Counted from the first letter of the stretch, positions 20,262 through 30,298 are shown. The stretch is DNA of 64,000 nt from Streptobacillus moniliformis DSM 12112 (GCF_000024565.1 NC_013515.1:558001-622000), one strand, 5' to 3'. Notes: a model not told the origin generated them from the sequence alone. Numbers and translations: made by a program.

Positions 20262-20558
20262 ATGTTTGCAGTAATTAAAACTGGAGGAAAACAATACAAA
20301 GTTGAAGTAGGTTCATTATTAAAAGTTGAAAAATTAGCCGTAGAAGTTGGAACTGAAGTTTCGTTTGAAGAAGTATTAATGGTAGGAGAAAAAGTTGGAT
20401 CACCATTAGTTGAAGGAGCTAAAGTAGTAGCTGAAGTTAAAGAGCATGGTAAAGGTAAAAAAGTTATCAACTTTAAATATAATAAAAAAACATACTACAG
20501 AAAAAAAGGTCATAGACAACATTATACTTTAGTTGAAGTTAAAGATATTAAAGGATAA
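20262..20558 (+). CDS. rplU: 50S ribosomal protein L21
   Basis: 98-residue bL21 ([20 protein letters not shown] at the start, then [20 protein letters not shown]). The CGGAGGTG ribosome site is strong. It is the first gene of rplU-prp-rpmA, the conserved order in Firmicutes and Fusobacteria, and prp begins 2 bases after its stop. Confidence 0.97.
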   Translation: MFAVIKTGGKQYKVEVGSLLKVEKLAVEVGTEVSFEEVLMVGEKVGSPLVEGAKVVAEVKEHGKGKKVINFKYNKKTYYRKKGHRQHYTLVEVKDIKG

Positions 20559-20560
20559 TT

Positions 20561-20896
20561 ATGACATATATTGAATTTTCTGAAAAAGAAGATAAAATTG
20601 TATCCTATTTAATTAAAGGGCATACAGAAGCATATAACTATGGAGAAGATATAGTTTGTGCATCAATTTCTGCTACATCTATTATGACATTAAATGGTTT
20701 AATAGAAGTATTAAAAATAAAGAAATTGAATTATGAAATGAGAGATGGATATATTTTTTGTGATTTGAGAAATGTTGATGAAGAGGATTTAGAAAAATCT
20801 CAAAGTTTAATAAAGTCATTAGCTATAATGCTTGAAAGTATTGCAAAAGATTATCCTAAAAATGTACAATTTAGAACTAGGAGGTATGAAAAATGA
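20561..20896 (+). CDS. prp: ribosomal-processing cysteine protease Prp (YsxB family)
   Basis: Cysteine protease that removes the N-terminal extension of L27 before ribosome assembly. 111 residues, with the catalytic pair His21 (in IKGHTEAY) and Cys33 (in [10 protein letters not shown]), spaced as in Staphylococcus aureus Prp. It lies between rplU and rpmA and overlaps rpmA by 4 bases (ATGA). The L27 made next door carries the matching cleavage site, which is good independent support. Confidence 0.93.
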   Translation: MTYIEFSEKEDKIVSYLIKGHTEAYNYGEDIVCASISATSIMTLNGLIEVLKIKKLNYEMRDGYIFCDLRNVDEEDLEKSQSLIKSLAIMLESIAKDYPKNVQFRTRRYEK

Positions 20897-21174
20897 TATT
20901 AAAGTTGAATTTACAATTATTCGCCTCAAAAAAAGGACAAGGATCTACTAAAAATGGTAGAGATTCTAATCCTAAATATTTAGGAGTAAAAAGATATGAT
21001 GGTGAAGCTGTAAAAGCTGGAAATATAATTGTTAGACAAAGAGGAACTAAATTCCACCCAGGTAATAACATGGGAGTTGGAAAAGATTATACTTTATTTG
21101 CTTTAATTGAAGGTTTTGTTAAGTTTGAAACATTCAAAGGTAAAAAAAGAGTAAGTATTTATCCAGAAAAATAA
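20893..21174 (+). CDS. rpmA: 50S ribosomal protein L27 with Prp-cleavable N-terminal extension
   Basis: 93-residue bL27. It begins [11 protein letters not shown] before [14 protein letters not shown]; the LNLQLFA motif fits the Prp cleavage consensus, with cut expected after FA. Mature L27 reaches into the peptidyl-transferase centre. The start is at the ATGA overlap with prp, behind an AGGAGG site within prp. A terminator follows. Confidence 0.97.
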   Translation: MILKLNLQLFASKKGQGSTKNGRDSNPKYLGVKRYDGEAVKAGNIIVRQRGTKFHPGNNMGVGKDYTLFALIEGFVKFETFKGKKRVSIYPEK

Positions 21175-21191
21175 ATTAAATAATAAATAAG

Positions 21192-21222
21192 AAAAGCCTT
21201 TTTAATTAAAAGGCTTTTTTTT
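21192..21222 (+). terminator. terminator after rpmA
   Basis: AAAAGCCTTTT/AAAAGGCTTTT hairpin followed by a T run. Confidence 0.9.
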
Positions 21223-21236
21223 CAAGGTGAATATAT

Positions 21237-21884
21237 ATGACTAAAAAAGATAGAGTAAAGCAAGTTCTTGAAGCACTTAGAAATAAGTTCAAAAATCCCA
21301 AAATAGCTTTAAATTATAATAATGAATATCAGTTAATGGTTGCAGTAATTTTATCTGCTCAATGTACTGATAAAAGAGTAAATATTGTTACAGAAGAATT
21401 TTTTAAAGTTATAGAAAAGCCAGAAGATATGGAAAAATTATCTTTAGAAGAAGTTGAAAGATATATTAAATCTACAGGATTTTATAAGAATAAGGCTTTA
21501 AACTTAAAGGCTAATGCAAAAATTCTAATAGAAAAGTATAATGGTGTATTACCAAGAACCATGGAAGAATTAATTAAACTTCCAGGAGTAGGTAGAAAAA
21601 CTGCTAATGTACTTTTAGGAGATCTTTGGGGTATAAGAGAAGGAATAGTTGTAGATACACATGTCAGAAGATTATCTAATTTAATTGGTTTTGTTGATAA
21701 TGATAATGTAGAAATTATTGAAAGAGAATTAATGAAGATAATTCCTAAAAAATATTGGTATGAATATTCACATTTTTTAATTTTACATGGTAGAGATAAA
21801 TGTATTGCTAGACGTCCTAAATGCCATGAATGTGAAATAAAACATTTATGCAAATATAATGAAAAAAATAAAGAAAAGGAATAG
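21237..21884 (+). CDS. nth: endonuclease III
   Basis: Bifunctional DNA glycosylase/AP lyase that removes oxidised pyrimidines in base-excision repair. 215 residues. The helix-hairpin-helix LPGVGRKTANVLLG with the catalytic Lys, the catalytic Asp in VDTHVRRLSN, and the [4Fe-4S] ligands Cys189, 196, 199 and 205 (Cx6Cx2Cx5C) are all present. It starts just after the rpmA terminator and is followed by the dacA-like gene after 2 bases. Confidence 0.97.
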   Translation: MTKKDRVKQVLEALRNKFKNPKIALNYNNEYQLMVAVILSAQCTDKRVNIVTEEFFKVIEKPEDMEKLSLEEVERYIKSTGFYKNKALNLKANAKILIEKYNGVLPRTMEELIKLPGVGRKTANVLLGDLWGIREGIVVDTHVRRLSNLIGFVDNDNVEIIERELMKIIPKKYWYEYSHFLILHGRDKCIARRPKCHECEIKHLCKYNEKNKEKE

Positions 21885-21886
21885 AC

Positions 21887-23014
21887 ATGAAAAAAATATT
21901 AATATTAATTTGTACATTCAGTTTAAGTATTTATGGTATGGAAATAGAAAAAAAAGAAAGAATACCAATAATATATACAGCTTTAACTGATGGAACAGAA
22001 GTTATAGATATTAATTCTGAACTTATATCACCTATAGCCTCTTTAACAAAGGTTATGAATGTAATAGTAGCAAAAGATGAAATATCTAAAGGTAAATTTT
22101 CTTTAAGTGATAAAGTTACATTTGATAAATATACTGCTTTTATAACTGGAGGTTCTATATCAGCATGGAGTGGAGATAATAGTTATACTTTAGAAGATTT
22201 ATTAAAGGCACAAATGATATTTTCTTCTAATAATGCTGCTTATGCTACTGCTAAACATATAGGGCTGGGAGATATTGATAATTTTATTATCTTAATGAAT
22301 AAGAAAGCAAGAGAGCTTGGAATGTATAATACATATTTTGCATCTCCAGCAGGACTTCCACCAAGACTTAATAAGGGATTTGGAATGGATATTTCAACAG
22401 CTAAGGACCTATATTTATTAGCTAAATATGCAATTGAAAATACTGATATTTTAGAATATAGTAATAAGAAATCTATTACTTTTCCTAATAGTAGAGATCC
22501 ATTAAGAATGTATTATAATAGAATTACTATGTTAGGGGAATATGGAGTAGTTGGATTAAAAACAGGTTATCATGATGAAGCTGGATTTAATATTATAATT
22601 ATTTCTAAAATAGGAGATTCAACAGTTATTTCAATTTCACTTAATTCTGAAACAGAAAAACAAAGATATATTTTACAAAGAGAAATACTTTCAAAATTAA
22701 GTGAAAGATTAGAAAAGATTATTGATAAAGATAAAGCGTATTATTTATTTGAAGTAAAAGACTATAAAAATAAGATATTAGAGGGATATATAAAAGAAGA
22801 TATAAATCTTATTAATCTAGGTCAAAAATTTGAATATGATATAAAATTAAATGATATAAATGATAATATAAATATTGATGATGAAATTGCTACTTTATAC
22901 ATTAAGGTTGGTGATGAAGTTATTTTAACTAAACCTATACTTGCTAAAAATGAAAATAGAAAGTTAAATTGGTTTGAAAAAATTCTTAGATATATTAGTT
23001 TTGGACTATATTAA
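21887..23014 (+). CDS. D-alanyl-D-alanine carboxypeptidase (PBP5/DacA type)
   Basis: Serine-type peptidoglycan carboxypeptidase that trims the terminal D-Ala of stem peptides in the periplasm. 375 residues with a signal peptide (MKKILILICTFSLSIYG). The penicillin-binding motifs are SLTK (Ser52-Lys55), SNN (Ser114-Asn116) and KTG (225-227). A C-terminal domain of about 100 residues and a final LNWFEKILRYISFGLY fit the amphipathic membrane anchor of PBP5. It lies between nth and rapZ. Confidence 0.93.
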   Translation: MKKILILICTFSLSIYGMEIEKKERIPIIYTALTDGTEVIDINSELISPIASLTKVMNVIVAKDEISKGKFSLSDKVTFDKYTAFITGGSISAWSGDNSYTLEDLLKAQMIFSSNNAAYATAKHIGLGDIDNFIILMNKKARELGMYNTYFASPAGLPPRLNKGFGMDISTAKDLYLLAKYAIENTDILEYSNKKSITFPNSRDPLRMYYNRITMLGEYGVVGLKTGYHDEAGFNIIIISKIGDSTVISISLNSETEKQRYILQREILSKLSERLEKIIDKDKAYYLFEVKDYKNKILEGYIKEDINLINLGQKFEYDIKLNDINDNINIDDEIATLYIKVGDEVILTKPILAKNENRKLNWFEKILRYISFGLY

Positions 23015-23024
23015 GGGAGTATTT

Positions 23025-23822
23025 ATGGATAAAAATATTTTAATACTTGGACTTAGTGGTTCAGGTAAAACAACAGTATTGAAATTTTTGGAAGATAATG
23101 GATATAATGTTAGTTTAAATTATCCAATTAATCATTTATTAGAAGTAGAAGATAATACTAAAAGTGCTATAAGCATATATGTAAAAACTAAAGAAGAACT
23201 TGAAATATTAAAAAAAGTAATTAATTTAGATAGATTTAATATAATATTTTTGGAAGCTAGTAATGAAGAATTAATCAGAAGATATGAGTTATTTAGAAAA
23301 ACACATCCATTTTTAAAAGATGGTGATTTAAAAGACTCTATAAATGCAGAGAGAGAATTTTTATCTATATTAAAAACTTATGATATTAATAAAATAGATA
23401 CTACAGGATTAACTCCAAAAATGCTATATGAAATATTAGAAAATATATATTTATTAAAGAAAAAAATATTAATTTCTTCTTTTGGGTATAAACATGGTAT
23501 ACCTCAAGATGCTAATTATGTTTTTGATGTTAGATTTTTAGATAATCCATATTATTTAGAAAAATTAAAATATAAAACAGGTAATGATAAAGAAGTATCA
23601 GATTATGTTATGTCTTTTGATGAAAGTATAAATTTATTTCAAAAAATACATGATTTTTTTGAATTTGTATTACCTATATTCTTTAAGAATACAAAAAATA
23701 GTATACATATTGCTATAGGTTGTACTGGAGGAAGACATAGATCAGTTACTTTGGTTAATAAGCTATATGATAAATTTAAAAATAAATATGAAGTATATAA
23801 ATTACATAGGGAGATAAAATAA
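23025..23822 (+). CDS. rapZ: RNase adapter protein / nucleotide-binding protein RapZ family
   Basis: 265-residue RapZ/YvcJ-family protein. The N-terminal P-loop is GLSGSGKTT. The C-terminal domain has the conserved ISSFGYKHGIPQDANYVFDVRFLDNPYY block and IGCTGGRHRSVTLVNKL. In E. coli RapZ controls glmZ decay; in Gram-positives its role is less clear and includes GTP/ATP hydrolysis. The ATG at 23025 has a AGGGAG site 6 bases away; the longer frame from 22974 would overlap the previous gene without a ribosome site. Its stop overlaps the uvrC start (TAATG). Confidence 0.93.
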   Translation: MDKNILILGLSGSGKTTVLKFLEDNGYNVSLNYPINHLLEVEDNTKSAISIYVKTKEELEILKKVINLDRFNIIFLEASNEELIRRYELFRKTHPFLKDGDLKDSINAEREFLSILKTYDINKIDTTGLTPKMLYEILENIYLLKKKILISSFGYKHGIPQDANYVFDVRFLDNPYYLEKLKYKTGNDKEVSDYVMSFDESINLFQKIHDFFEFVLPIFFKNTKNSIHIAIGCTGGRHRSVTLVNKLYDKFKNKYEVYKLHREIK

Positions 23823-25588
23823 TGTTTGATATTAAAAACATTCCAACTAATCCTGGTGTATATATGATGAAGGATATAAATGATAAGGTAATATATGTAG
23901 GTAAAGCTAAAAATCTAAAAAATAGAGTTAGTTCATATTTTAATAATCCGAAATCATCTATGAAGACTTTTGAACTTATTAAACATATTAAAGATATAGA
24001 GTTTTTCTTGTGTAATAGTGAGTTAGAAGCTTTGATTTTAGAAAATAATTTGATAAAAAAATATTTACCTAAGTATAATATTTTATTAAAAGATAATAAA
24101 ACTTATCCATATTTAAAGATAACAACTGAAAAGATTCCACAAATAAGTGTGGTTAGAAGTAGAAAACATTTAGAAGAGAGTACAGAAGCTTATTATTTCG
24201 GACCATATCCATTTAATATGAAGGAAATGATAAAGTTATTGTTATCTGCATTTGATATGCAATATTTTAATATAGATATGTATAATAAAAAAATTATTGG
24301 AAATAACTTAAGGTATAATAATCTAAATAAAGAGTTGTATTTTGAAAATGTTGAAGATGAGAATAAGTATATTGAAAATTCAAAAGCTATGATAAATTTT
24401 CTTAAAAATAAAGATGTTAGTATTATAGATAAATTACATAATCAAATGATAGAATATTCTGAAAATTTAGATTATGAAAAAGCACTTATTATGAGAAATA
24501 GGATAGAAAAATTAAATGCATTAATAAAAACACAGTTGATAGAACATAGTCAACAAGTTGATGAAGATGTATTTGTTTTAACTAACATAGGTAATAATAT
24601 ATTTATGTGTATACTAAATATTAGAGATGGTAAAATTATTGGAAAGAATAATATTAGAATTGATAATAAGTATGAAGAACAGGATATATTTGAGGACCTA
24701 TTTTTATCATATTATGATAATAAGAAAATACCTAAAAATATTATTATAGAAAATAAATATAAGAGTAATATTGATATACTTGAAAAATACTTTTCTACTG
24801 AAAAAAATAAGCTTGTGAAAATACATGCCCCTATAATAAAAAGTAGAAGATTAAGTTTACTTGAATTAGGTAAGAAAAACTTAAATTATTATCTTGATGA
24901 ATATATGAGAACAGAAAAAGCTATATCTAAAGGTTTAATTGACTTAAAAAATGTTTTAAATCTTAAAAAATTACCTAAGATTATAGAATGCTTTGATATA
25001 TCAAATATACAAGGAAAAGATGCTGTTTCAGCAATGAGTGTTACAGTTAATGGTAAGGCAGATAATAAAAGATACAGACATTTTAAGATTACTGTAAAAG
25101 ACACTCCTGATGATTTTATGATGATGAGAGAAACTCTTATGAGAAGATATTCAAAGCTTGAAATTGATGAATTACCTGATGTTATTTTAATTGATGGAGG
25201 TAAAGGTCAATTAGGAGTTGCAGTAGATGTGTTAAAAGAATTAGGAAAATTTGAATTTTTAGATATAATTAGTATTGCAAAAAAGGAAGAATTAATTTTT
25301 AAAGCAGAAGAGAGTGTTCCATATAGATTTGATAAAAATGATGAAGCATTAAAAATATTAATTAGAACTAGAGATGAAGTTCATAGATTTGGTATAACTT
25401 ATCATAGAAAATTAAGATCAAAAAGAAATATAAAGTCAGTTTTAGATGAAATAAGAGGAATAGGACCTAAGAGAAAAAAGGAATTAATATTAAAATTTGG
25501 AAGTATTAAAAACATTTTAGAAGCAAGTGAAAAAGAGCTTTTGGAAATACTCCCATTAAATGTAGTAAAGGAAATAAAAAAAATTTAG
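23822..25588 (+). CDS. uvrC: excinuclease ABC subunit C
   Basis: Makes both incisions around UvrB-marked lesions in nucleotide-excision repair. 588 residues: the GIY-YIG domain (NPGVYMMKDINDKVIYVGKAKNLKNRV cut here into two recognisable parts) at the N-terminus, a UVR motif near 200, the RNase H-like 3' nuclease domain (ECFDISNIQGKDAVSAMSV, LIDGGKGQLGVA) and a C-terminal helix-hairpin-helix (IRGIGPKRKKELILKFGS). It is translationally coupled to rapZ by a one-base overlap. Confidence 0.97.
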   Translation: MFDIKNIPTNPGVYMMKDINDKVIYVGKAKNLKNRVSSYFNNPKSSMKTFELIKHIKDIEFFLCNSELEALILENNLIKKYLPKYNILLKDNKTYPYLKITTEKIPQISVVRSRKHLEESTEAYYFGPYPFNMKEMIKLLLSAFDMQYFNIDMYNKKIIGNNLRYNNLNKELYFENVEDENKYIENSKAMINFLKNKDVSIIDKLHNQMIEYSENLDYEKALIMRNRIEKLNALIKTQLIEHSQQVDEDVFVLTNIGNNIFMCILNIRDGKIIGKNNIRIDNKYEEQDIFEDLFLSYYDNKKIPKNIIIENKYKSNIDILEKYFSTEKNKLVKIHAPIIKSRRLSLLELGKKNLNYYLDEYMRTEKAISKGLIDLKNVLNLKKLPKIIECFDISNIQGKDAVSAMSVTVNGKADNKRYRHFKITVKDTPDDFMMMRETLMRRYSKLEIDELPDVILIDGGKGQLGVAVDVLKELGKFEFLDIISIAKKEELIFKAEESVPYRFDKNDEALKILIRTRDEVHRFGITYHRKLRSKRNIKSVLDEIRGIGPKRKKELILKFGSIKNILEASEKELLEILPLNVVKEIKKI

Positions 25589-25600
25589 AAATTTTGCATT

Positions 25601-25627
25601 TTGACACTTTATGTTGTATAATATAAT
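25601..25627 (+). promoter_or_regulatory. promoter of the nucleoside ABC transporter operon
   Basis: TTGACA (25601-25606) with TATAAT at 25622-25627 (15-bp spacer); a second overlapping TATAAT begins at 25617. It lies 29 bases before the first gene. Confidence 0.65.
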
Positions 25628-25656
25628 AGTTCGGAAAAAATAAATAGGAGGAAGCA

Positions 25657-27177
25657 ATGAGTAATTATATTTTGGAAATGCATAATATAAGAAAAGAATT
25701 CTTCGGTGGTAAAATCGTTGCAAATGACGATATTACTCTTAAAATACAAACTGGGGAAATTCATGCTATCGTCGGTGAAAATGGGGCTGGAAAATCAACA
25801 TTAATGAAAATTTTAAATGGATTATATGATCCAACATCAGGTAAAATTTTTTATAAAGGAAATGAAGTTACTATAGATACACCAACTGAAGCAGCAAGAC
25901 TTGGAATAGGGATGGTTTATCAGCATTTTATGTTAGTTGAAACATTAACTGTTGCTGAAAATATGGTTTTAGGGTTTGAACCAACAAAAAATAATGTATT
26001 CTTTGATTTAGAAACAGCAAGAAAAAAAGTTATAGAAGTTTCTGAGAAATATGGATTAAATATAGATCCAGATGCAAAAGTTGGAGATTTATCTGTTGGT
26101 ATACAACAAAGAATTGAAATTTTAAAAATATTATTTAAAGGTGCAGAATTATTAATTTTTGATGAACCGAGTGCTGTTTTAACTCCACAAGAAGTTATAG
26201 AATTATATGGAATTATGCGTAATCTTATTAAAGAAGGAAAAACAATAATATTTATTACACATAAGTTACAAGAAGTATTAGATTTATCAGATAATATTAC
26301 AGTTATACGTCGTGGAAAAGATGTAGGTAACTTAAAAACAAGTGAAGCAACAAAAACAGTAATAGCAAATATGATGGTTGGAAGAGAAGTTTTATTTGAT
26401 ATTAAAAAAGAAAAAGTTGAAATAGGAAAACCTTTAGTTAAAGTAGATGACATAGTTGCTTTAAATGATCAAGGTGCTAAAAAAGTAAAAGGTATATCTT
26501 TTGAAATTAAAGAAGGTGAAGTTCTTGGTATAGCAGGAGTTGAAGGTAATGGTCAAACAGAACTTATTGAAGTACTTGCTGGACTTAGAAAAGCTCAATC
26601 TGGAACATATAGTATAGATGGGGTAGAATTAATTAATACTAGCCCTAGAAATATTAGATTATCTGGACTTTCACATGTACCTGAAGATAGACATAAAAGA
26701 GCTACTATAGATGAGTTTACAGTAAATGAAAACTTAATCTTAGGAGATATGGATAAATATGTAAATAAAGGTATAATTAACTTTAATAAAGTTTCAAAAA
26801 GTACTAAAGAAATGATAGAAAAATATGATATAAGACCTGTTGATGGAACTGTAATATATGGTGGATTATCTGGAGGAAATCAACAAAAAGTTGTTATAGC
26901 TAGAGAATTAGAAAAAGAAAATAAATTTATTATAGCATCTCAACCAACAAGAGGGGTTGATATAGGGGCTATAGAAATGATACACAATACTATATTACAT
27001 GAAAGAACTAAAGGAAAAGCTATACTTGTAGTATCAGCAGAACTTACAGAAGTTATGACTTTAAGTGATAGAATAGCTGTTATGTATTCTGGGAAAATAG
27101 TTGGTTTATTAGATAGAAAAGATGCAACTATGGAAAAATTAGGAATATTAATGGCAGGAGGTAAATTAGATGAGTAA
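25657..27177 (+). CDS. nucleoside ABC transporter, double ATPase subunit
   Basis: 506-residue tandem ABC ATPase of the simple-sugar/nucleoside group (NupA, YufO, RbsA-like). The first domain has GENGAGKSTLMKIL and a degenerate signature (LSVGIQQRIEILK). The second has a diverged Walker A (GVEGNGQTELIEVL) and LSGGNQQKVVIARELE, the usual asymmetry in this family. It powers nucleoside uptake with the two permeases and the BMP lipoprotein downstream. An AGGAGG site precedes the ATG, and its end overlaps the first permease by 8 bases. Confidence 0.92.
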   Translation: MSNYILEMHNIRKEFFGGKIVANDDITLKIQTGEIHAIVGENGAGKSTLMKILNGLYDPTSGKIFYKGNEVTIDTPTEAARLGIGMVYQHFMLVETLTVAENMVLGFEPTKNNVFFDLETARKKVIEVSEKYGLNIDPDAKVGDLSVGIQQRIEILKILFKGAELLIFDEPSAVLTPQEVIELYGIMRNLIKEGKTIIFITHKLQEVLDLSDNITVIRRGKDVGNLKTSEATKTVIANMMVGREVLFDIKKEKVEIGKPLVKVDDIVALNDQGAKKVKGISFEIKEGEVLGIAGVEGNGQTELIEVLAGLRKAQSGTYSIDGVELINTSPRNIRLSGLSHVPEDRHKRATIDEFTVNENLILGDMDKYVNKGIINFNKVSKSTKEMIEKYDIRPVDGTVIYGGLSGGNQQKVVIARELEKENKFIIASQPTRGVDIGAIEMIHNTILHERTKGKAILVVSAELTEVMTLSDRIAVMYSGKIVGLLDRKDATMEKLGILMAGGKLDE

Positions 27178-28261
27178 ATTTAAAAAGACATTTTATAGTA
27201 TTTTACCATCATTATTATCTGTAATGATAGCATTATTTGTTGGGGCATTAATAATGATGTCAAGAGGAGTTAATCCTATTGAAGCCTACGTGGCAATGTT
27301 TAAAAGTTCACTATATCAATCATCACCTAAATTCCCATTTAATGGTCTTGCAAAAACATTAGTTTATGCTACACCGTTAATGTTTTCAGCTATTGCTGTA
27401 ATGGTAGCTTTTAAAGCAGGATTATTTAATATAGGGGTACAAGGTCAATTAGTAGCTGGAGGATTAGGAGCAGTAATTTCAGGTACATTTATTACTAAAT
27501 ATTTAGATAGTTTTGGTATTTTAAATATATTAATATGTTTATTTTTTGCTGCCTTATTCGGATTTTTATGGGCATCACTTGCAGGGTTCTTAAAATCAAA
27601 ATATAATATACATGAAGTAATTAGTACTATAATGTTAAATTATATTATGATTAATTTACAAAGATATTTAATTAACCCATCAAATGGACCTTTAAAAGAT
27701 CCAACTACAAATAATAATATTACTAAAAAAGTATTTGAAGCATCAAGATTACCTTTATTTTTCTATGAACAAACAAAACAAAATTTAAATCTTGGGTTTA
27801 TATTAATAATAATTATTATTATAGCTTCTTATTTCTTCTTTGAAAAAACAAGACTTGGTTATGAAATTAAAGCAGTAGGATTTAATCCAACTTCTTCTGA
27901 AAATGCAGGTATTAACCCTAAATTAATAGCATTTGTGGCTATGGGACTTGCAGGAGCTATAGCAGGTCTTGGTGGAGCTGAAAGAGTTTTAGGAGGTGCA
28001 GCTGAATATAGATACACTGATTTTATTATGGCTGATTATGGATTTACAGGTCTTGCGATAGCATTATTAGGTAAAAATAACCCTATAGGAATATTCTTTG
28101 CAGCTATATTTTACGCTTCTCTTGAAATAGGAGGACAAACTTTACAAAGACAATTTAATATAGATAAAGAAATAGTATTTATTATTCAAGCCTTGATAAT
28201 TATACTAGTTGCCGCAGAAAACTTGTTTAAGTATCTTTTAAATAAGAGAAAGGGGAAATAG
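27170..28261 (+). CDS. nucleoside ABC transporter permease (first)
   Basis: 363-residue multi-pass membrane protein of the BPD_transp_2 family (NupB/YufP type), with about ten hydrophobic segments, the family motif FNIGVQGQLVAGGLGA (about 87-102) and a KAVGFNPTSSENAGI cytoplasmic loop. AGGAGG upstream and overlap with the ATPase indicate coupling. It forms the channel with the next gene product. Confidence 0.92.
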   Translation: MSKFKKTFYSILPSLLSVMIALFVGALIMMSRGVNPIEAYVAMFKSSLYQSSPKFPFNGLAKTLVYATPLMFSAIAVMVAFKAGLFNIGVQGQLVAGGLGAVISGTFITKYLDSFGILNILICLFFAALFGFLWASLAGFLKSKYNIHEVISTIMLNYIMINLQRYLINPSNGPLKDPTTNNNITKKVFEASRLPLFFYEQTKQNLNLGFILIIIIIIASYFFFEKTRLGYEIKAVGFNPTSSENAGINPKLIAFVAMGLAGAIAGLGGAERVLGGAAEYRYTDFIMADYGFTGLAIALLGKNNPIGIFFAAIFYASLEIGGQTLQRQFNIDKEIVFIIQALIIILVAAENLFKYLLNKRKGK

Positions 28262-29122
28262 ATGGAAGCACTAAAAATAATATTAATACAAACAATTAAG
28301 GTTGCTCCACCAGTTTTAATTACTGCGGTTGGAGCGTGTTTATCAGAGTTATCTGGAGTTACTAACATTGGACTTGAAGGTATGATGTTAACAGGTGCAT
28401 TTACAGCAGCAGTAGTAAATTATTTCACAGGAAATCCTTATTTAGCAATAATATGTGGTATGCTTGTTGGTTCTTTAATGTCATTAATTCATGCAGTTAT
28501 AAGTATACATTTAAAGGGTGAACAAATTATAAGTGGGGTTGCAATTAACTTATTTGCAGTTGCAGTTACATCTTATTTAGTTAAGGTAATATTTAAAGCT
28601 TCTGGTCAAACACCATCAGCTTCTAGTCATCCTAATAATATTTTAGTAATATGTGCGATATATATATTAGCTATACTTTCATATTTCTTGGTGTATAAGA
28701 CTGTATTTGGATTAAGATTAAGAGCTGTGGGTGAACATCCATTAGCTGCTGATACTGTAGGTATAAATGTATATAAATATAGATATATAGGAGTTTTACT
28801 ATCAGGATTATATGCTGGTTTAGGAGGAGCATATATGACTACAGTAATACTTTCAAGTTTTACGAATAATATGTCAGCTGGACGTGGATTTATGGCATTA
28901 GCTGCTATGATATTTGGTAGATGGAATCCATTAGGTGCTATACTTGCAAGTTTATTATTTGCATTTGGTCAAGCAGTTTCTGACTTTACAAAAGCAACTG
29001 GTGGAAGTGTACCACAAGAATTTTTAGCTATGATACCATATCTTATGACAGTTATTGCTTTAGTAATATTTGGACGTAGATCAAGACCACCTAAAGCAAG
29101 TGGAAAACCTTATAAGAAATAA
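28262..29122 (+). CDS. nucleoside ABC transporter permease (second)
   Basis: 286-residue permease of the same family (NupC/YufQ type), with TNIGLEGMMLTGAFTA and a LRAVGEHPLAADTVGINVYKYR loop. The ATG directly follows the stop codon of the first permease. Together they make the heterodimeric pore. Confidence 0.92.
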   Translation: MEALKIILIQTIKVAPPVLITAVGACLSELSGVTNIGLEGMMLTGAFTAAVVNYFTGNPYLAIICGMLVGSLMSLIHAVISIHLKGEQIISGVAINLFAVAVTSYLVKVIFKASGQTPSASSHPNNILVICAIYILAILSYFLVYKTVFGLRLRAVGEHPLAADTVGINVYKYRYIGVLLSGLYAGLGGAYMTTVILSSFTNNMSAGRGFMALAAMIFGRWNPLGAILASLLFAFGQAVSDFTKATGGSVPQEFLAMIPYLMTVIALVIFGRRSRPPKASGKPYKK

Positions 29123-29161
29123 TTAAATTAAAAATATTATAAATATATTTAAAACTAGGTA

Positions 29162-29190
29162 TTGCTTTTTAAATAAAAAAGAGGTATAAT
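29162..29190 (+). promoter_or_regulatory. internal promoter for the BMP lipoprotein gene
   Basis: TTGCTT (29162-29167), 17-bp spacer, TATAAT (29185-29190). It would let the substrate-binding protein be made in excess over the membrane parts. Confidence 0.7.
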
Positions 29191-29222
29191 TAAATGCAAC
29201 AAATATTTAGGAGGAATTTTAA

Positions 29223-30245
29223 ATGAAAAGATTATTTGGAATTTTTACAGTTTTATTAACTTTCGTTCTTGTTTTATCATGTGGAGCGAAAACTGGTAGT
29301 TCAACATCTGCTGATCAACCAGCTAAAAAAATCGCCATCGTATATTCAACAGGTGGTAAAGGAGATAAATCATTCAATGATTCATCTTTCAGAGGTATGG
29401 AAAAAGCTAAAGCAGAATTAGGAATAGAGTATTCAGAATACGAACCAAAAGATCCATCAGTAGAAGCTAAAAACCAATTAACTGAATATGCTCAAACTGG
29501 AGAATATGAATTAATAATTGGTGTTGGATATACTATGAAAGAATCTTTAGAAGCAGTAGCAAATGAATATCCAAATCAAAAATTTGCTTTAATTGATGAT
29601 GTTATTGAAGGAAAAGATAATGTTGTTTCATTAATGTTTAGAGAACAAGAAGGATCATTCTTAACAGGAGCATTAGCAGCTATGATGACTAAAACTAATG
29701 TTTTAGGATTTGTTGGAGCTATAGAAGCACCAGTTATTCATAGATTCGCTACAGGATTTATACAAGGTGTAAGACATGTTAATCCTGAATTAAAAATTTT
29801 AACTGCTTATGTAAATGGTTCTAATCCATTCAATGATCCAGTTGCAGGTAAACAATTAGCTGAAAGTTTAATAGCTCAAAATGCTGATATAGTTATGCAC
29901 GCTGCGGGAGCAAGTGGAGCAGGAGTATTTAAAGCTGCACAAGAAAAAGGAGTATTCTCTATAGGTGTTGACTCAAATCAAGATGGTGAAGCTCCAGGAA
30001 CAATTTTAACTTCAATGATTAAAAATGTTGACGTAGCAGTATTTGAAACTATTAAATCTGTTCTTGAAGGAAAATTTGAATCAGGTGTTAAATACTTTGG
30101 TATCGCAGAAGATGGTGTTGGAATATCTGAATTAGAATTTACTAAAGATATAATTGGACAAGAAATTATAGATAAATTAGAAGCTTTAAGAATGGAAATT
30201 AAAGAAGGTAAAATTAAAGTTGAAGAAAATGGTCCTTTAAAATAG
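29223..30245 (+). CDS. BMP-family nucleoside-binding lipoprotein
   Basis: 340-residue periplasmic or surface lipoprotein (BmpA/TmpC/PnrA family) that captures purine or other nucleosides. The lipobox LVLSC ends the signal peptide at Cys20. The family core is clear: IVYSTGGKGDKSFNDSSF, then YEPKDPSVEAKNQLTEYA and HAAGASGAGVFKAAQEKG. It follows the ATPase and permease genes, with its own promoter and an own terminator. Related lipoproteins in spirochetes are immunodominant antigens. Confidence 0.94.
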   Translation: MKRLFGIFTVLLTFVLVLSCGAKTGSSTSADQPAKKIAIVYSTGGKGDKSFNDSSFRGMEKAKAELGIEYSEYEPKDPSVEAKNQLTEYAQTGEYELIIGVGYTMKESLEAVANEYPNQKFALIDDVIEGKDNVVSLMFREQEGSFLTGALAAMMTKTNVLGFVGAIEAPVIHRFATGFIQGVRHVNPELKILTAYVNGSNPFNDPVAGKQLAESLIAQNADIVMHAAGASGAGVFKAAQEKGVFSIGVDSNQDGEAPGTILTSMIKNVDVAVFETIKSVLEGKFESGVKYFGIAEDGVGISELEFTKDIIGQEIIDKLEALRMEIKEGKIKVEENGPLK

Positions 30246-30257
30246 GATGATAGATAA

Positions 30258-30286
30258 AATCAGGACATAAGTCCTGATTTTTTTTC
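30258..30286 (+). terminator. terminator after the BMP lipoprotein gene
   Basis: AATCAGGAC, loop ATAA, GTCCTGATT, followed by seven or more T. Confidence 0.93.
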
Positions 30287-30298
30287 ACATTAGGCATA

